DNA from: Desulfobacteraceae bacterium
GTDB lineage: Bacteria; Desulfobacterota; Desulfobacteria; Desulfobacterales; Desulfosarcinaceae
Reading direction: 5' to 3'
DNA length: 5,344 nucleotides
Assembly (NCBI GenBank): GCA_027031325.1
Contig: JALVRI010000284.1
Location: forward strand, 1 to 5,344
Both the position numbers and the translations under genes were made by a program. The notes beneath the pieces were generated by a model that saw only the letters and a program-made list of their open reading frames with translations, made no database searches and was not told the DNA's origin. Positions 1 through 5,344 of this stretch are shown one piece after another (the first letter of the stretch is position 1; each line of letters opens with the position of its first letter).

Positions 1-1723
1 GCATGCCTTCCTTGCGGGCCTGCCTGCCAATGGCGTTTACATCTGCATCCGGTGTTGTCAGGGCCCTGATACGATCGGAGTATTTCAATATTTCGTGGAT
101 GCCGGTACGTCCCAGATAACCGGTTCCACGGCATTTAGGACAGCCTCTTCCCCGGTAGAGGGTATGAGTGCCCGCCTTTCCCAGAGAAATTCCCTGCTCG
201 GCCAAGTAGCTCGAATCGACTTCAAATCTCTCCTTGCAATAGATGCATATCTTGCGTACCAGCCTTTGGGCCATAATGCCGACCAGGGTGGATTGGAGCA
301 GAAAATGAGGTACCCCCAAATCCAATAGTCTGATGATTGACGAAGGTGCATCGTTGGTGTGGAGGGTTGAAAATACCAGGTGACCGGTCAGGGCGGCCTG
401 AATCGCGTTTTCGGCCGTTTCCAGGTCGCGCATTTCGCCGATCATAATTATGTCCGGGTCCTGGCGCAGAATGTTACGCAAGATGGAGCCGAATGTTATC
501 CCAAGCTGGGGTTGGACCGCAATCTGGTTGAAATCTTCATGAACCATCTCAATCGGCTCTTCAATGGTGGTTATGTTTATTGCGGGAGAATTGATCGAGT
601 TCAAGGTGCTGTATAAGGTGGTTGATTTACCTGAACCGGTAGGCCCACATACCAAAATGATCCCGTGGGGCATCGATGCCATTTGGCGGTATACTTTAAG
701 ATCTTTTGCGTCGAATCCCAGTCTTTCCAAATCGGTAAAAAGAATATCCGGATCCATGATGCGCATGACGATCTTTTCACCGAAAGCAACCGGGATGGTG
801 GAAACGCGAATTTCAGCCTCTACGTCTCCCTTGTCGGTCTTAATGCGTCCATCCTGGGGACGCCGTTTTTCCGCCATGTCCATCCGGGCCAAGTTCTTTA
901 TCCGGCTTACGATTGCAGAATGGACGGCTTTTGGTAACTTGTAGACCGTATGCAAAACACCGTCGATCCTCATTCGTACCAAGCTCAGGTCGCGCTTGGG
1001 CTCGATGTGGATGTCGCTGGCCTTCTGGTCAAAGGCATAAATGAATAAATGGTTCACCGCATTGACGATGTGATGGTCGTTGGACGGCAACTCTTCCAGG
1101 GACTTGAGCCGGACATACTGTTCCAGATTACCCAGATCGACATTGGGTCCGCTGAATTGATCTTTGGCGGCCGCGATGGATTGCTTGAAACCGAAAAACT
1201 CATTGATAAGCTTCAGGACCGTGGTCCTGGGACTTACGACCACGTCTATCTCCAGGTTGCATGCCCGCTTTATGTCGTTAAACACCTCTTCGTTGAACGG
1301 GTTGGGTGTGGCTATGGTCAACCTGCAATCTTTGAGCCGTATCGGCAAGACAAGATGATTCAAAGCAAAGCTGCGAGGTATGGTTGTAGTAACGGTGTTC
1401 AAGTCCAGCTTCAACGGGTCGATGCGTTCAAATGGTATCTTCCATTTTTCCGCCAGGCTTTGGTAAACTATTTCTTCATCCAAGGGTAAGTTTGGTTTGT
1501 CGGCCCGGCTGAGGTTAAGCGAAGCAATGACATCAATTATGTTCTTGCTTGCCGCCGTGGAACCGTCAATTGCACCCGGAGCTTGGTCGCGGTTAAGCCT
1601 TTTGAGGAACCTTTCTTTTTTTTTCAAAATTTCACTGGCGTGGGTAGACTTTAAAAGACCCTTTTCGACCAGAAAGGAACATACTTCACGGGCATCGAAT
1701 GGGTTTGCCACCTTCGACTTCAT
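1..1723 (-). CDS. pilB: Type IV pilus assembly / type II secretion ATPase, PilB/GspE family (3' end cut by window edge)
   Basis: Hexameric cytoplasmic ATPase that powers pilin polymerisation in T4P or T2SS systems. I translated 574 continuous codons; about 20-40 C-terminal residues lie beyond the left edge, judging by the usual family length. Residues 80-180 form a GspE/MshEN-like N-terminal domain. The ATPase core shows the Walker A loop GPTGSGKST (360-368), an Asp box TTIEEPIE (385-392), Walker B with catalytic Glu in DPDIIMIGEMRD (422-433; E430) and a His box TGHLVFSTLHTND (446-458). A tetracysteine zinc motif follows (C493, C496, C528, C531), typical of GspE/PilB and usually absent from PilT. 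The ATG at 1723 is the first possible start after an in-frame stop at 1757-1759. The gene follows the 709-residue gene by 10 bp and shares its promoter. The PilB rather than GspE name rests on the nearby pilY1. Confidence 0.95.
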   Translation of the reverse strand, partial: MKSKVANPFDAREVCSFLVEKGLLKSTHASEILKKKERFLKRLNRDQAPGAIDGSTAASKNIIDVIASLNLSRADKPNLPLDEEIVYQSLAEKWKIPFERIDPLKLDLNTVTTTIPRSFALNHLVLPIRLKDCRLTIATPNPFNEEVFNDIKRACNLEIDVVVSPRTTVLKLINEFFGFKQSIAAAKDQFSGPNVDLGNLEQYVRLKSLEELPSNDHHIVNAVNHLFIYAFDQKASDIHIEPKRDLSLVRMRIDGVLHTVYKLPKAVHSAIVSRIKNLARMDMAEKRRPQDGRIKTDKGDVEAEIRVSTIPVAFGEKIVMRIMDPDILFTDLERLGFDAKDLKVYRQMASMPHGIILVCGPTGSGKSTTLYSTLNSINSPAINITTIEEPIEMVHEDFNQIAVQPQLGITFGSILRNILRQDPDIIMIGEMRDLETAENAIQAALTGHLVFSTLHTNDAPSSIIRLLDLGVPHFLLQSTLVGIMAQRLVRKICIYCKERFEVDSSYLAEQGISLGKAGTHTLYRGRGCPKCRGTGYLGRTGIHEILKYSDRIRALTTPDADVNAIGRQARKEGM

Positions 1724-1733
1724 TGCATTTATT

Positions 1734-3863
1734 TTACTCCAAGTCCTGCCTGCGCCTTATTTCGGCAATGGATCTTTCAATCCACACGAGAGTATTTTTT
1801 ACTTCGGCATTGTTACCGGCTGAATCGTGCAGGCGGCCGAATTCAGATATGTTCTGTAGTAAAAGGTCCAAAATTTTCAGCTCGGACACTGATCCAACGC
1901 GTCCAAGGCCACGAACCGCAATTTTCAATTGTTGCATCATGTCCGAAATGTACTGAATTCCATGACCGGATTGATAAATGGGATTGAAGGGGTTGCCATA
2001 ATATTCCGCGACATCGCTGATCACCTTGGTCGCCACTGTTCCTGAAACCAGCGCAAAGAAAATGATGAACTCTCTTTCAAGGGCCAACAAAAAATGCAAT
2101 GGATGGGTCGGCGGCTGCTGGCTTTTGAGAAGCTGCCTTTCAATGCTGTCATGGATCGTTGCCATTTTGGACATGATCCGCTTGGAATCCGACTCTATTC
2201 TCCACTTGGCATACTTGACAACGTCCTTATCTATTCCGTTTCGCACGAGCAACACTTCTTCAGGGGTAAGCTCGATATCGATATCAAGTTCCTTGTTGTA
2301 TGTACGCAGCAGTACATTGATCAACATCAATGCATTCCGATCCGCATACTCCACCTTCCCGGGGTTACTGCAGACATCGGCAAGCAAAAAACGTAAAAAG
2401 CGCTTGGGACGGTTGAGCTTGATTATTACCTTCTGAAGAGCATTCAAGAATCCAAGGCGATCGACCCTATCTTCTGTTTGCTTGAGGAAACCCCAAAGAA
2501 ATTCAAAGATTCTCTTTTCATACCTGACGAATTCGTCTATACGGTTTTCAAATTCATTTCGCAGAAACCTTCCCTCGGAGTCATAACAATCGCCCAGGAT
2601 ATTCAGTATCTGCCGTACTTCATCCTCCGCCATGTTGAAATCCCTTGCAAGGTCGCTGCAATCCGGATGATTGAATTTGAAACCGTGAGCTTGAATTGCA
2701 GATATCTTGCGGCAGGTGTCAAGTCTCTCCTTGACCAGTTCGAGAAGATCAAGGATATGATTGTTCACGAGGCCTACAATCATGCTCCGGCCCGCCTGTC
2801 GGATGCACAGCCCCTGATTCTGAATTTCTATGGAATCTATATCTTCGGGATCAAGCCTCTCCAGTTCTTGGCGTATTTTTTCAAGCACCATCGGCAGGAT
2901 GTCGTCTCTGTCCGGTCTGCTTTGAGCAACGTTAAGCATGCCTGACATCAGCTGAAGTCTTCCTGCCAGAACCGAGGCTGACTTATCCGCTTGCCGGTCG
3001 CTTCCGCCAAAAGGCTTGTCGCAACCCTTTTCTTTCCATATGATTTCAAGCGGCGGCCGTTTCAGGAAATTGTTGTCGTCCAACAGCTCTTTAGACAAAC
3101 TTTCCGGAATGCCTGCTTCTGTGATCCGGTCCGCAATTAGTCCCAGCAAATCGTCAGCCGCCATTGAATTTACTGCAGCAAGCAGGGTCAAGTCCAGGTT
3201 GGGCGATCCCGGAGGGTATTCGATCACAGGCACTTGGAAAGATTTTCCATTTACCTGCAGGTGCAATCGGGACTCATCAACGGAGCCCCGAAAAAATTTT
3301 GCCGTTATGGCCAAGGCCAATTTCAGCTCTGTTTGGTCAGCTTCTTCAGGGGCGGGCAGGTTTAAGACAAACCTCATTATCCCGAAATCCGCCAATATTC
3401 CGAATGCTTTGCCCAGCCCGGCGGCAAGATGTGACATTCTGGCGCCCAACCTCTGGATTACTCCGGCTGCCGTATGGTGGTCCACCACAAGAGGTTCAAA
3501 CAATATTCGATAATCATTTTTGGCAACGCCGCTTGCATCCCTTTCAAAACCACGGTGCTCGATGCGCACAACCCCCCTGTGCCCGGGCATCTCACCCAAC
3601 TCGTTGAGGTTGCGGAGCAATTCGTCAATCAGCTTTTCTGTCGCCAGGTGAGACTTACCTGACTCGGCTGGAACCAAAAGCGAGGTTACCAGGTGGGCCA
3701 TTTCTATCAGCAAAACACGCCATACATCGAACTGAACTTCCTGCCTGCCGTCTTTGACAACTTGGTTCTTTTTCGTCCGCAGGTTTCCAGGCTCACCGAT
3801 TGTATTTTTCGAAGACGTCACTTCAAATTCATCCTGCTTGCATGGCTGACGCCGACCCGCCAT
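1734..3863 (-). CDS. Unrecognised 709-residue predicted cytoplasmic protein, cotranscribed with pilB
   Basis: I recognise no named domain or catalytic motif. There is no signal peptide. The only marked hydrophobic stretch is residues 599-615 (FIIFFALVSGTVATKVI), weak for a membrane helix, so a cytoplasmic location is inferred. Residues 1-45 are charged and look disordered. Residues 115-275 look mixed alpha/beta. A polar stretch near 278-296 acts like a linker. Residues 297-709 look almost wholly helical, with repeated amphipathic patterns such as 437-495 and 505-580, which might be an alpha-solenoid or helical bundle. ATG 3863 is the first start after an in-frame TGA (3867-3869) but lacks a Shine-Dalgarno. 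GTG at 3819-3821 (codon 15), with AGGA 10 nt upstream, is an alternative. The gene has its own strong promoter and ends 10 bp before pilB, suggesting a role linked to the pilus motor. This is inference from position only. Confidence 0.85.
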   Translation of the reverse strand: MAGRRQPCKQDEFEVTSSKNTIGEPGNLRTKKNQVVKDGRQEVQFDVWRVLLIEMAHLVTSLLVPAESGKSHLATEKLIDELLRNLNELGEMPGHRGVVRIEHRGFERDASGVAKNDYRILFEPLVVDHHTAAGVIQRLGARMSHLAAGLGKAFGILADFGIMRFVLNLPAPEEADQTELKLALAITAKFFRGSVDESRLHLQVNGKSFQVPVIEYPPGSPNLDLTLLAAVNSMAADDLLGLIADRITEAGIPESLSKELLDDNNFLKRPPLEIIWKEKGCDKPFGGSDRQADKSASVLAGRLQLMSGMLNVAQSRPDRDDILPMVLEKIRQELERLDPEDIDSIEIQNQGLCIRQAGRSMIVGLVNNHILDLLELVKERLDTCRKISAIQAHGFKFNHPDCSDLARDFNMAEDEVRQILNILGDCYDSEGRFLRNEFENRIDEFVRYEKRIFEFLWGFLKQTEDRVDRLGFLNALQKVIIKLNRPKRFLRFLLADVCSNPGKVEYADRNALMLINVLLRTYNKELDIDIELTPEEVLLVRNGIDKDVVKYAKWRIESDSKRIMSKMATIHDSIERQLLKSQQPPTHPLHFLLALEREFIIFFALVSGTVATKVISDVAEYYGNPFNPIYQSGHGIQYISDMMQQLKIAVRGLGRVGSVSELKILDLLLQNISEFGRLHDSAGNNAEVKNTLVWIERSIAEIRRRQDLE
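1737..1740 (-). promoter_or_regulatory. Ribosome binding site GGAG before the ATPase gene
   Basis: GGAG lies 13 nt before the ATPase ATG at 1723, a long spacing, but only 8 nt before another ATG at 1726-1728. That ATG opens a two-codon ORF, ATG CAA TGA, whose stop overlaps the ATPase start as ATGA. Ribosomes finishing the 709-residue gene (TAA at 1734-1736) or the two-codon ORF could reinitiate at 1723. GGAG itself lies within the last codons of the upstream gene. Confidence 0.55.
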
Positions 3864-3871
3864 GTGTCAAT

Positions 3872-3883
3872 AATCACGTGATT
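3872..3883. repeat. Perfect 12-bp palindrome AATCACGTGATT in the leader of the 709-residue gene
   Basis: The two halves AATCAC and GTGATT are exact reverse complements. It lies in the predicted 5' untranslated leader, 8 bp before the start codon, and 6 bp from the palindrome at 3890-3901. With no loop it is unlikely to act as an RNA hairpin, so a site for a dimeric DNA-binding protein is the better guess. The bound factor is unknown. Confidence 0.5.
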
Positions 3884-3889
3884 TTGCAC

Positions 3890-3901
3890 TTACAATTGTA
3901 A
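3890..3901. promoter_or_regulatory. Candidate operator: perfect 12-bp palindrome TTACAATTGTAA over the predicted transcription start
   Basis: This exact palindrome abuts the -10 box (3902-3907) and spans the expected transcription start near 3895. A dimeric repressor bound here would compete with RNA polymerase. Its centre is 18 bp from that of the palindrome at 3872-3883, a little under two helical turns. No regulator gene is visible in the window. The palindrome is seen directly; operator function is inferred. Confidence 0.5.
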
Positions 3902-3929
3902 ATTATACCGCGTAGCACGGGAGTGTCAA
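3902..3929 (-). promoter_or_regulatory. Near-consensus sigma70 promoter for the 709-residue gene and pilB
   Basis: On the minus strand a perfect -35 box TTGACA (3924-3929) is followed by a 16-bp spacer and a perfect -10 box TATAAT (3902-3907). This puts the transcription start near 3895 and gives a leader of about 32 nt before the ATG at 3863. It lies in the only sizeable gap of the window and faces the right way. Two exact consensus hexamers at near-ideal spacing in a gap this short are unlikely by chance. It predicts a housekeeping, strong promoter, unlike the sigma54 promoters of many pilin genes. Confidence 0.8.
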
Positions 3930-4018
3930 TCATCAAACAGTATCGCCGACATCACCCAGGGCTTGCCGCCCGATGTAATGCCGGCGATCCAATGGCAACA
4001 GGGTTGGCCTTCAAATTG
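3930..4018 (-). other. Gap after the small exported gene without a visible terminator
   Basis: Between the TGA of the small exported gene and the -35 box of the next promoter I find only weak short inverted repeats (for example TTGCC with GGCAA) and no T-run, so no intrinsic terminator. Transcripts from pilY1 may therefore read through into the 709-residue gene and pilB, with the internal promoter adding to them. Confidence 0.4.
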
Positions 4019-4402
4019 TCATTTCTTCTTGCATATCAGCCATAAAGACTTTATGCGACCCTTCTTGTCCAACAGAAAGGCCACATAATCTCCCTTTGAA
4101 AATGTTGATTTCGAACCCCATATTGACCCAGGAGAATTGTAGCTGGTCGACGATGTCACGGGCAGATATACATCGTTGATGACGATGGCATTGTCATAGA
4201 TTGCGTCTATGGCACCATGGCCATCAAAGGCGGCTGGATAGCCGTCGTAAACCGGCTTCTCACCATCTATGTCGACCCCGCAATCTCCAAGGCCGGCAGC
4301 GCAAACCAGACCGGTCGACAGGAATATGAGCACCAGGATACAAGCATAGACCACCGCTTTCGATCGTGTAAACAGATCAAACTGAAACTTGGTGAACTTC
4401 AT
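4019..4402 (-). CDS. Small exported protein downstream of pilY1 (PilY2-like by position)
   Basis: A 127-residue protein with a clear Sec signal peptide: basic N-terminus (K2, K5, R13, K15), hydrophobic core about 17-33, and likely cleavage after VCA (35) or VCAA (36). C34 does not sit in a canonical lipobox, so a lipoprotein is unlikely. The mature part of about 90 residues keeps two cysteines, C41 and C124, which could pair as a disulfide. Residues 62-122 look like a small beta-barrel: a GAIDAI strand, IVINDVYLPV, then GDYVAFLLDKKGRIKSLWLI, a pattern shared by OB-like and DUF5666-like secreted domains. The ATG has AAAGGA 8 nt upstream (4411-4416). Lying after pilY1, it occupies the place of pilY2 in Pseudomonas, a gene for a small exported protein. 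Homology to PilY2 is not shown; function unknown. Confidence 0.85.
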   Translation of the reverse strand: MKFTKFQFDLFTRSKAVVYACILVLIFLSTGLVCAAGLGDCGVDIDGEKPVYDGYPAAFDGHGAIDAIYDNAIVINDVYLPVTSSTSYNSPGSIWGSKSTFSKGDYVAFLLDKKGRIKSLWLICKKK

Positions 4403-4410
4403 TGCTCCAA

Positions 4411-4416
4411 TCCTTT
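4411..4416 (-). promoter_or_regulatory. Ribosome binding site AAAGGA of the small exported gene
   Basis: AAAGGA lies 8 nt before the ATG at 4400-4402, an ideal spacing. A second GGAG at 4405-4408 is only 2 nt from the ATG, too close to be the main site. This fixes the start used for the small exported protein. Confidence 0.65.
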
Positions 4417-4430
4417 CATCTTATTGTTGT

Positions 4431-4467
4431 CCTTCAGCCAGGGTTGTTCACTCTGCCTGGCTGAAGG
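4431..4467. repeat. Perfect 12-bp inverted repeat (hairpin) between pilY1 and the small exported gene
   Basis: The arms CCTTCAGCCAGG (4431-4442) and CCTGGCTGAAGG (4456-4467) are exact reverse complements around a 13-nt loop. It starts 8 bp after the pilY1 stop and ends before the ribosome site of the next gene. Neither strand has a T-run after the stem, so it is not a typical intrinsic terminator. In the mRNA it could protect the pilY1 3' end, set a processing site, or lower expression of the downstream gene. Confidence 0.7.
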
Positions 4468-4475
4468 ATAGTTGA

Positions 4476-5344
4476 TTACCATTCACGCCAGTAGTACATG
4501 CCAAGGACGAATCCTTTCAGGAGCGGATCTTCAACTTCACCTGTGGAATCGCTGAAATATCCCCGCATGTGTTTGTCATCGAGGGAAACGAAAGCGCCCT
4601 CGTGCAATTGTCCATCGAACAGGCACCCTGTTATGGGAACCTTAACGGTTTCACCATGTTCCGTCACTTCTACCATGTCGCCCGGTATACCGGTATCAAA
4701 GAACTGGACCGTCGGGAGCCGCCCCCCGCCGAAGGCATCCATTATGTATAAGAAAGAATTGCCTCCGCCGGAACAGGGAGAATAGTTCGGGATTGTGGAT
4801 ATGACAAGAGCCTTGCCGGCAAGCGCCTTTGTATCTTTAACAACTCTTTCACCGTCGAAGGCGTTTGCATCGGGTGCCACGGGCAAATCGAAGAACCAGC
4901 CGGCATATTTCTTGGGATTTTTCTTTTGTTCGGCAGTCGGCGGCACAATTCCGGTATTTGACGCATGGCCGTCTGAATCTACTGAATCGTCCAAAAGGGA
5001 CCAGTAATCGTCGGCCTCTGTTTCACTCATGGTGCTCAGTGTACGATAGGCGCTTCCATCGATCAATCGCTGATCGATTATGGTCTGCTTGAACAGGTAC
5101 AGCCCGCCTACAGACAACTCCCCGGTGGAATGGTTCAACAGTTTCCCGACATACTCCAGGTCGTCGCTGTCTTCTCCATAGTCCCAAATACCGTAGATAG
5201 TCTGCATACTGAGATCCTGGCGGTCTGAATCGCCAAGAAACCTTCCCGTTCCGAAGATCACCATGTAACCAGGATAATTTTCATCAAACCTGGTATATTC
5301 ATCGTTCAACGGTTTTGCCATCTTGATCACGTCCGGCCGGGCGG
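4476..5344 (-). CDS. pilY1: PilY1-family type IV pilus tip/adhesin protein, C-terminal part (5' end cut by window edge)
   Basis: PilY1/PilC proteins sit at the pilus tip or cell surface, act in adhesion and surface sensing, and with minor pilins prime pilus assembly. The frame is open from the right edge to TAA at 4476-4478. The GTG at 5328-5330 is an internal valine codon, not a start. Counting from that valine, family-typical motifs of the C-terminal beta-propeller are GYMVIFGTGRFL (21-32), TIYGIWDYGE (44-53), GWFFDLP (144-150), GERVVKD (160-166), PCSGGGNSFLYIMDAFGGGRL split as PCSGGGNS (185-192) and MDAFGGGRL (197-205), and a terminal WREW like the SWRE ending of many PilY1 proteins. An acidic insert DDSVDSDG (114-121) could bind a metal but does not match the canonical calcium loop. 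Whole PilY1 proteins usually exceed 1000 residues, so roughly the last quarter is here. Minor pilin genes may lie further right. Confidence 0.92.
   Translation of the reverse strand, partial: ARPDVIKMAKPLNDEYTRFDENYPGYMVIFGTGRFLGDSDRQDLSMQTIYGIWDYGEDSDDLEYVGKLLNHSTGELSVGGLYLFKQTIIDQRLIDGSAYRTLSTMSETEADDYWSLLDDSVDSDGHASNTGIVPPTAEQKKNPKKYAGWFFDLPVAPDANAFDGERVVKDTKALAGKALVISTIPNYSPCSGGGNSFLYIMDAFGGGRLPTVQFFDTGIPGDMVEVTEHGETVKVPITGCLFDGQLHEGAFVSLDDKHMRGYFSDSTGEVEDPLLKGFVLGMYYWREW

Larger units (their letters stand above)
3864..3935. repeat. Pair of 13-bp direct repeats flanking the promoter and leader
   Basis: Positions 3864-3876 (GTGTCAATAATCA) and 3923-3935 (GTGTCAATCATCA) match at 12 of 13 bases and start 59 bp apart. 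The 3923 copy covers the -35 box. The 3864 copy abuts the start codon and overlaps the palindrome at 3872-3883. Two sites for one regulator, or a small past duplication, would both explain them. Confidence 0.45.

Noticed and set aside
85..351. Minus-strand ORF of 88 codons rich in Trp and Arg
   Set aside because: It is an off-frame shadow of pilB. The pilB frame through the same bases gives the tetracysteine motif and continues uninterrupted.
1214..1229. Inverted repeat CAGGACC-GT-GGTCCTG
   Set aside because: It lies within pilB codons for a normal part of the N-terminal domain, with no T-run and no nearby start.
2274..2285. Palindrome GATATCGATATC
   Set aside because: It simply encodes Asp-Ile-Asp-Ile inside the 709-residue gene; the repeated codons make the palindrome.
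3016..3513. Plus-strand ORF of 165 codons, and similar ones such as 1049-1489, 2478-2945 and 3164-3607
   Set aside because: They lie antisense inside the 709-residue gene or pilB, show low-complexity, cysteine/serine-rich or otherwise unprotein-like sequence, and lack recognisable motifs. The opposite strand carries the better supported genes.
3865..3870. Second TTGACA just upstream of the start codon as another -35 box
   Set aside because: There is no TATAAT-like -10 at 15-19 bp downstream, and the start would lie inside the gene. It is better explained by the direct repeat.
3926..4018. In-frame open stretch of 30 codons after the TGA of the small exported gene, ending in the TGA inside the -35 box; possible selenocysteine or readthrough extension
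   Set aside because: Thirty open codons are expected by chance about one time in four. No SECIS-like hairpin is evident next to the TGA, and the KKK ending before TGA looks like a normal C-terminus.
4431..4467. Intrinsic terminator for pilY1
   Set aside because: The stem is strong but is not followed by a T-run on either strand, and a gene with a good ribosome site follows at once.

Overview
The window (about 50% GC by eye) carries four genes, all on the minus strand, belonging to a type IV pilus (T4P) locus. Reading in the direction of transcription, from high to low coordinates, they are: the C-terminal part of a PilY1-type adhesin/tip protein, running off the right edge (4476-5344); a small exported protein of 127 residues (4019-4402); a 709-residue predicted cytoplasmic protein that I do not recognise (1734-3863); and a PilB/GspE-type assembly ATPase whose last residues run off the left edge (1-1723). 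No long ORF is credible on the plus strand, and I see no tRNA, rRNA, CRISPR array or insertion sequence.

Organism: PilY1 with PilB points to a Gram-negative bacterium with T4P. The style of the proteins suggests a Desulfobacterota/deltaproteobacterial genome. This is an impression from protein character, not a computed assignment.

Layout: pilY1 and the small exported gene are separated by 73 bp containing a perfect 12-bp hairpin, and are probably cotranscribed. The small gene sits where pilY2 sits after pilY1 in Pseudomonas aeruginosa. A 155-bp gap (3864-4018) then holds a near-consensus sigma70 promoter (TTGACA, 16 bp, TATAAT) that starts a second unit. Two 12-bp palindromes lie just downstream of its -10 box, centred 18 bp apart. 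A 13-bp near-identical direct repeat covers the -35 box and recurs against the start codon of the 709-residue gene. That gene is followed after only 10 bp by the ATPase gene, whose ATG overlaps the stop of a two-codon ORF (ATGCAATGA), so the two are probably coupled.

Working together: PilB supplies ATP-driven pilus extension from the cytoplasm, PilY1 acts at the pilus tip or cell surface, and the small exported protein may assist PilY1 in the periplasm. The 709-residue protein, made from the same promoter as PilB, is the best candidate for an undescribed component, perhaps a cytoplasmic partner or regulator of the ATPase. This rests on gene order only.
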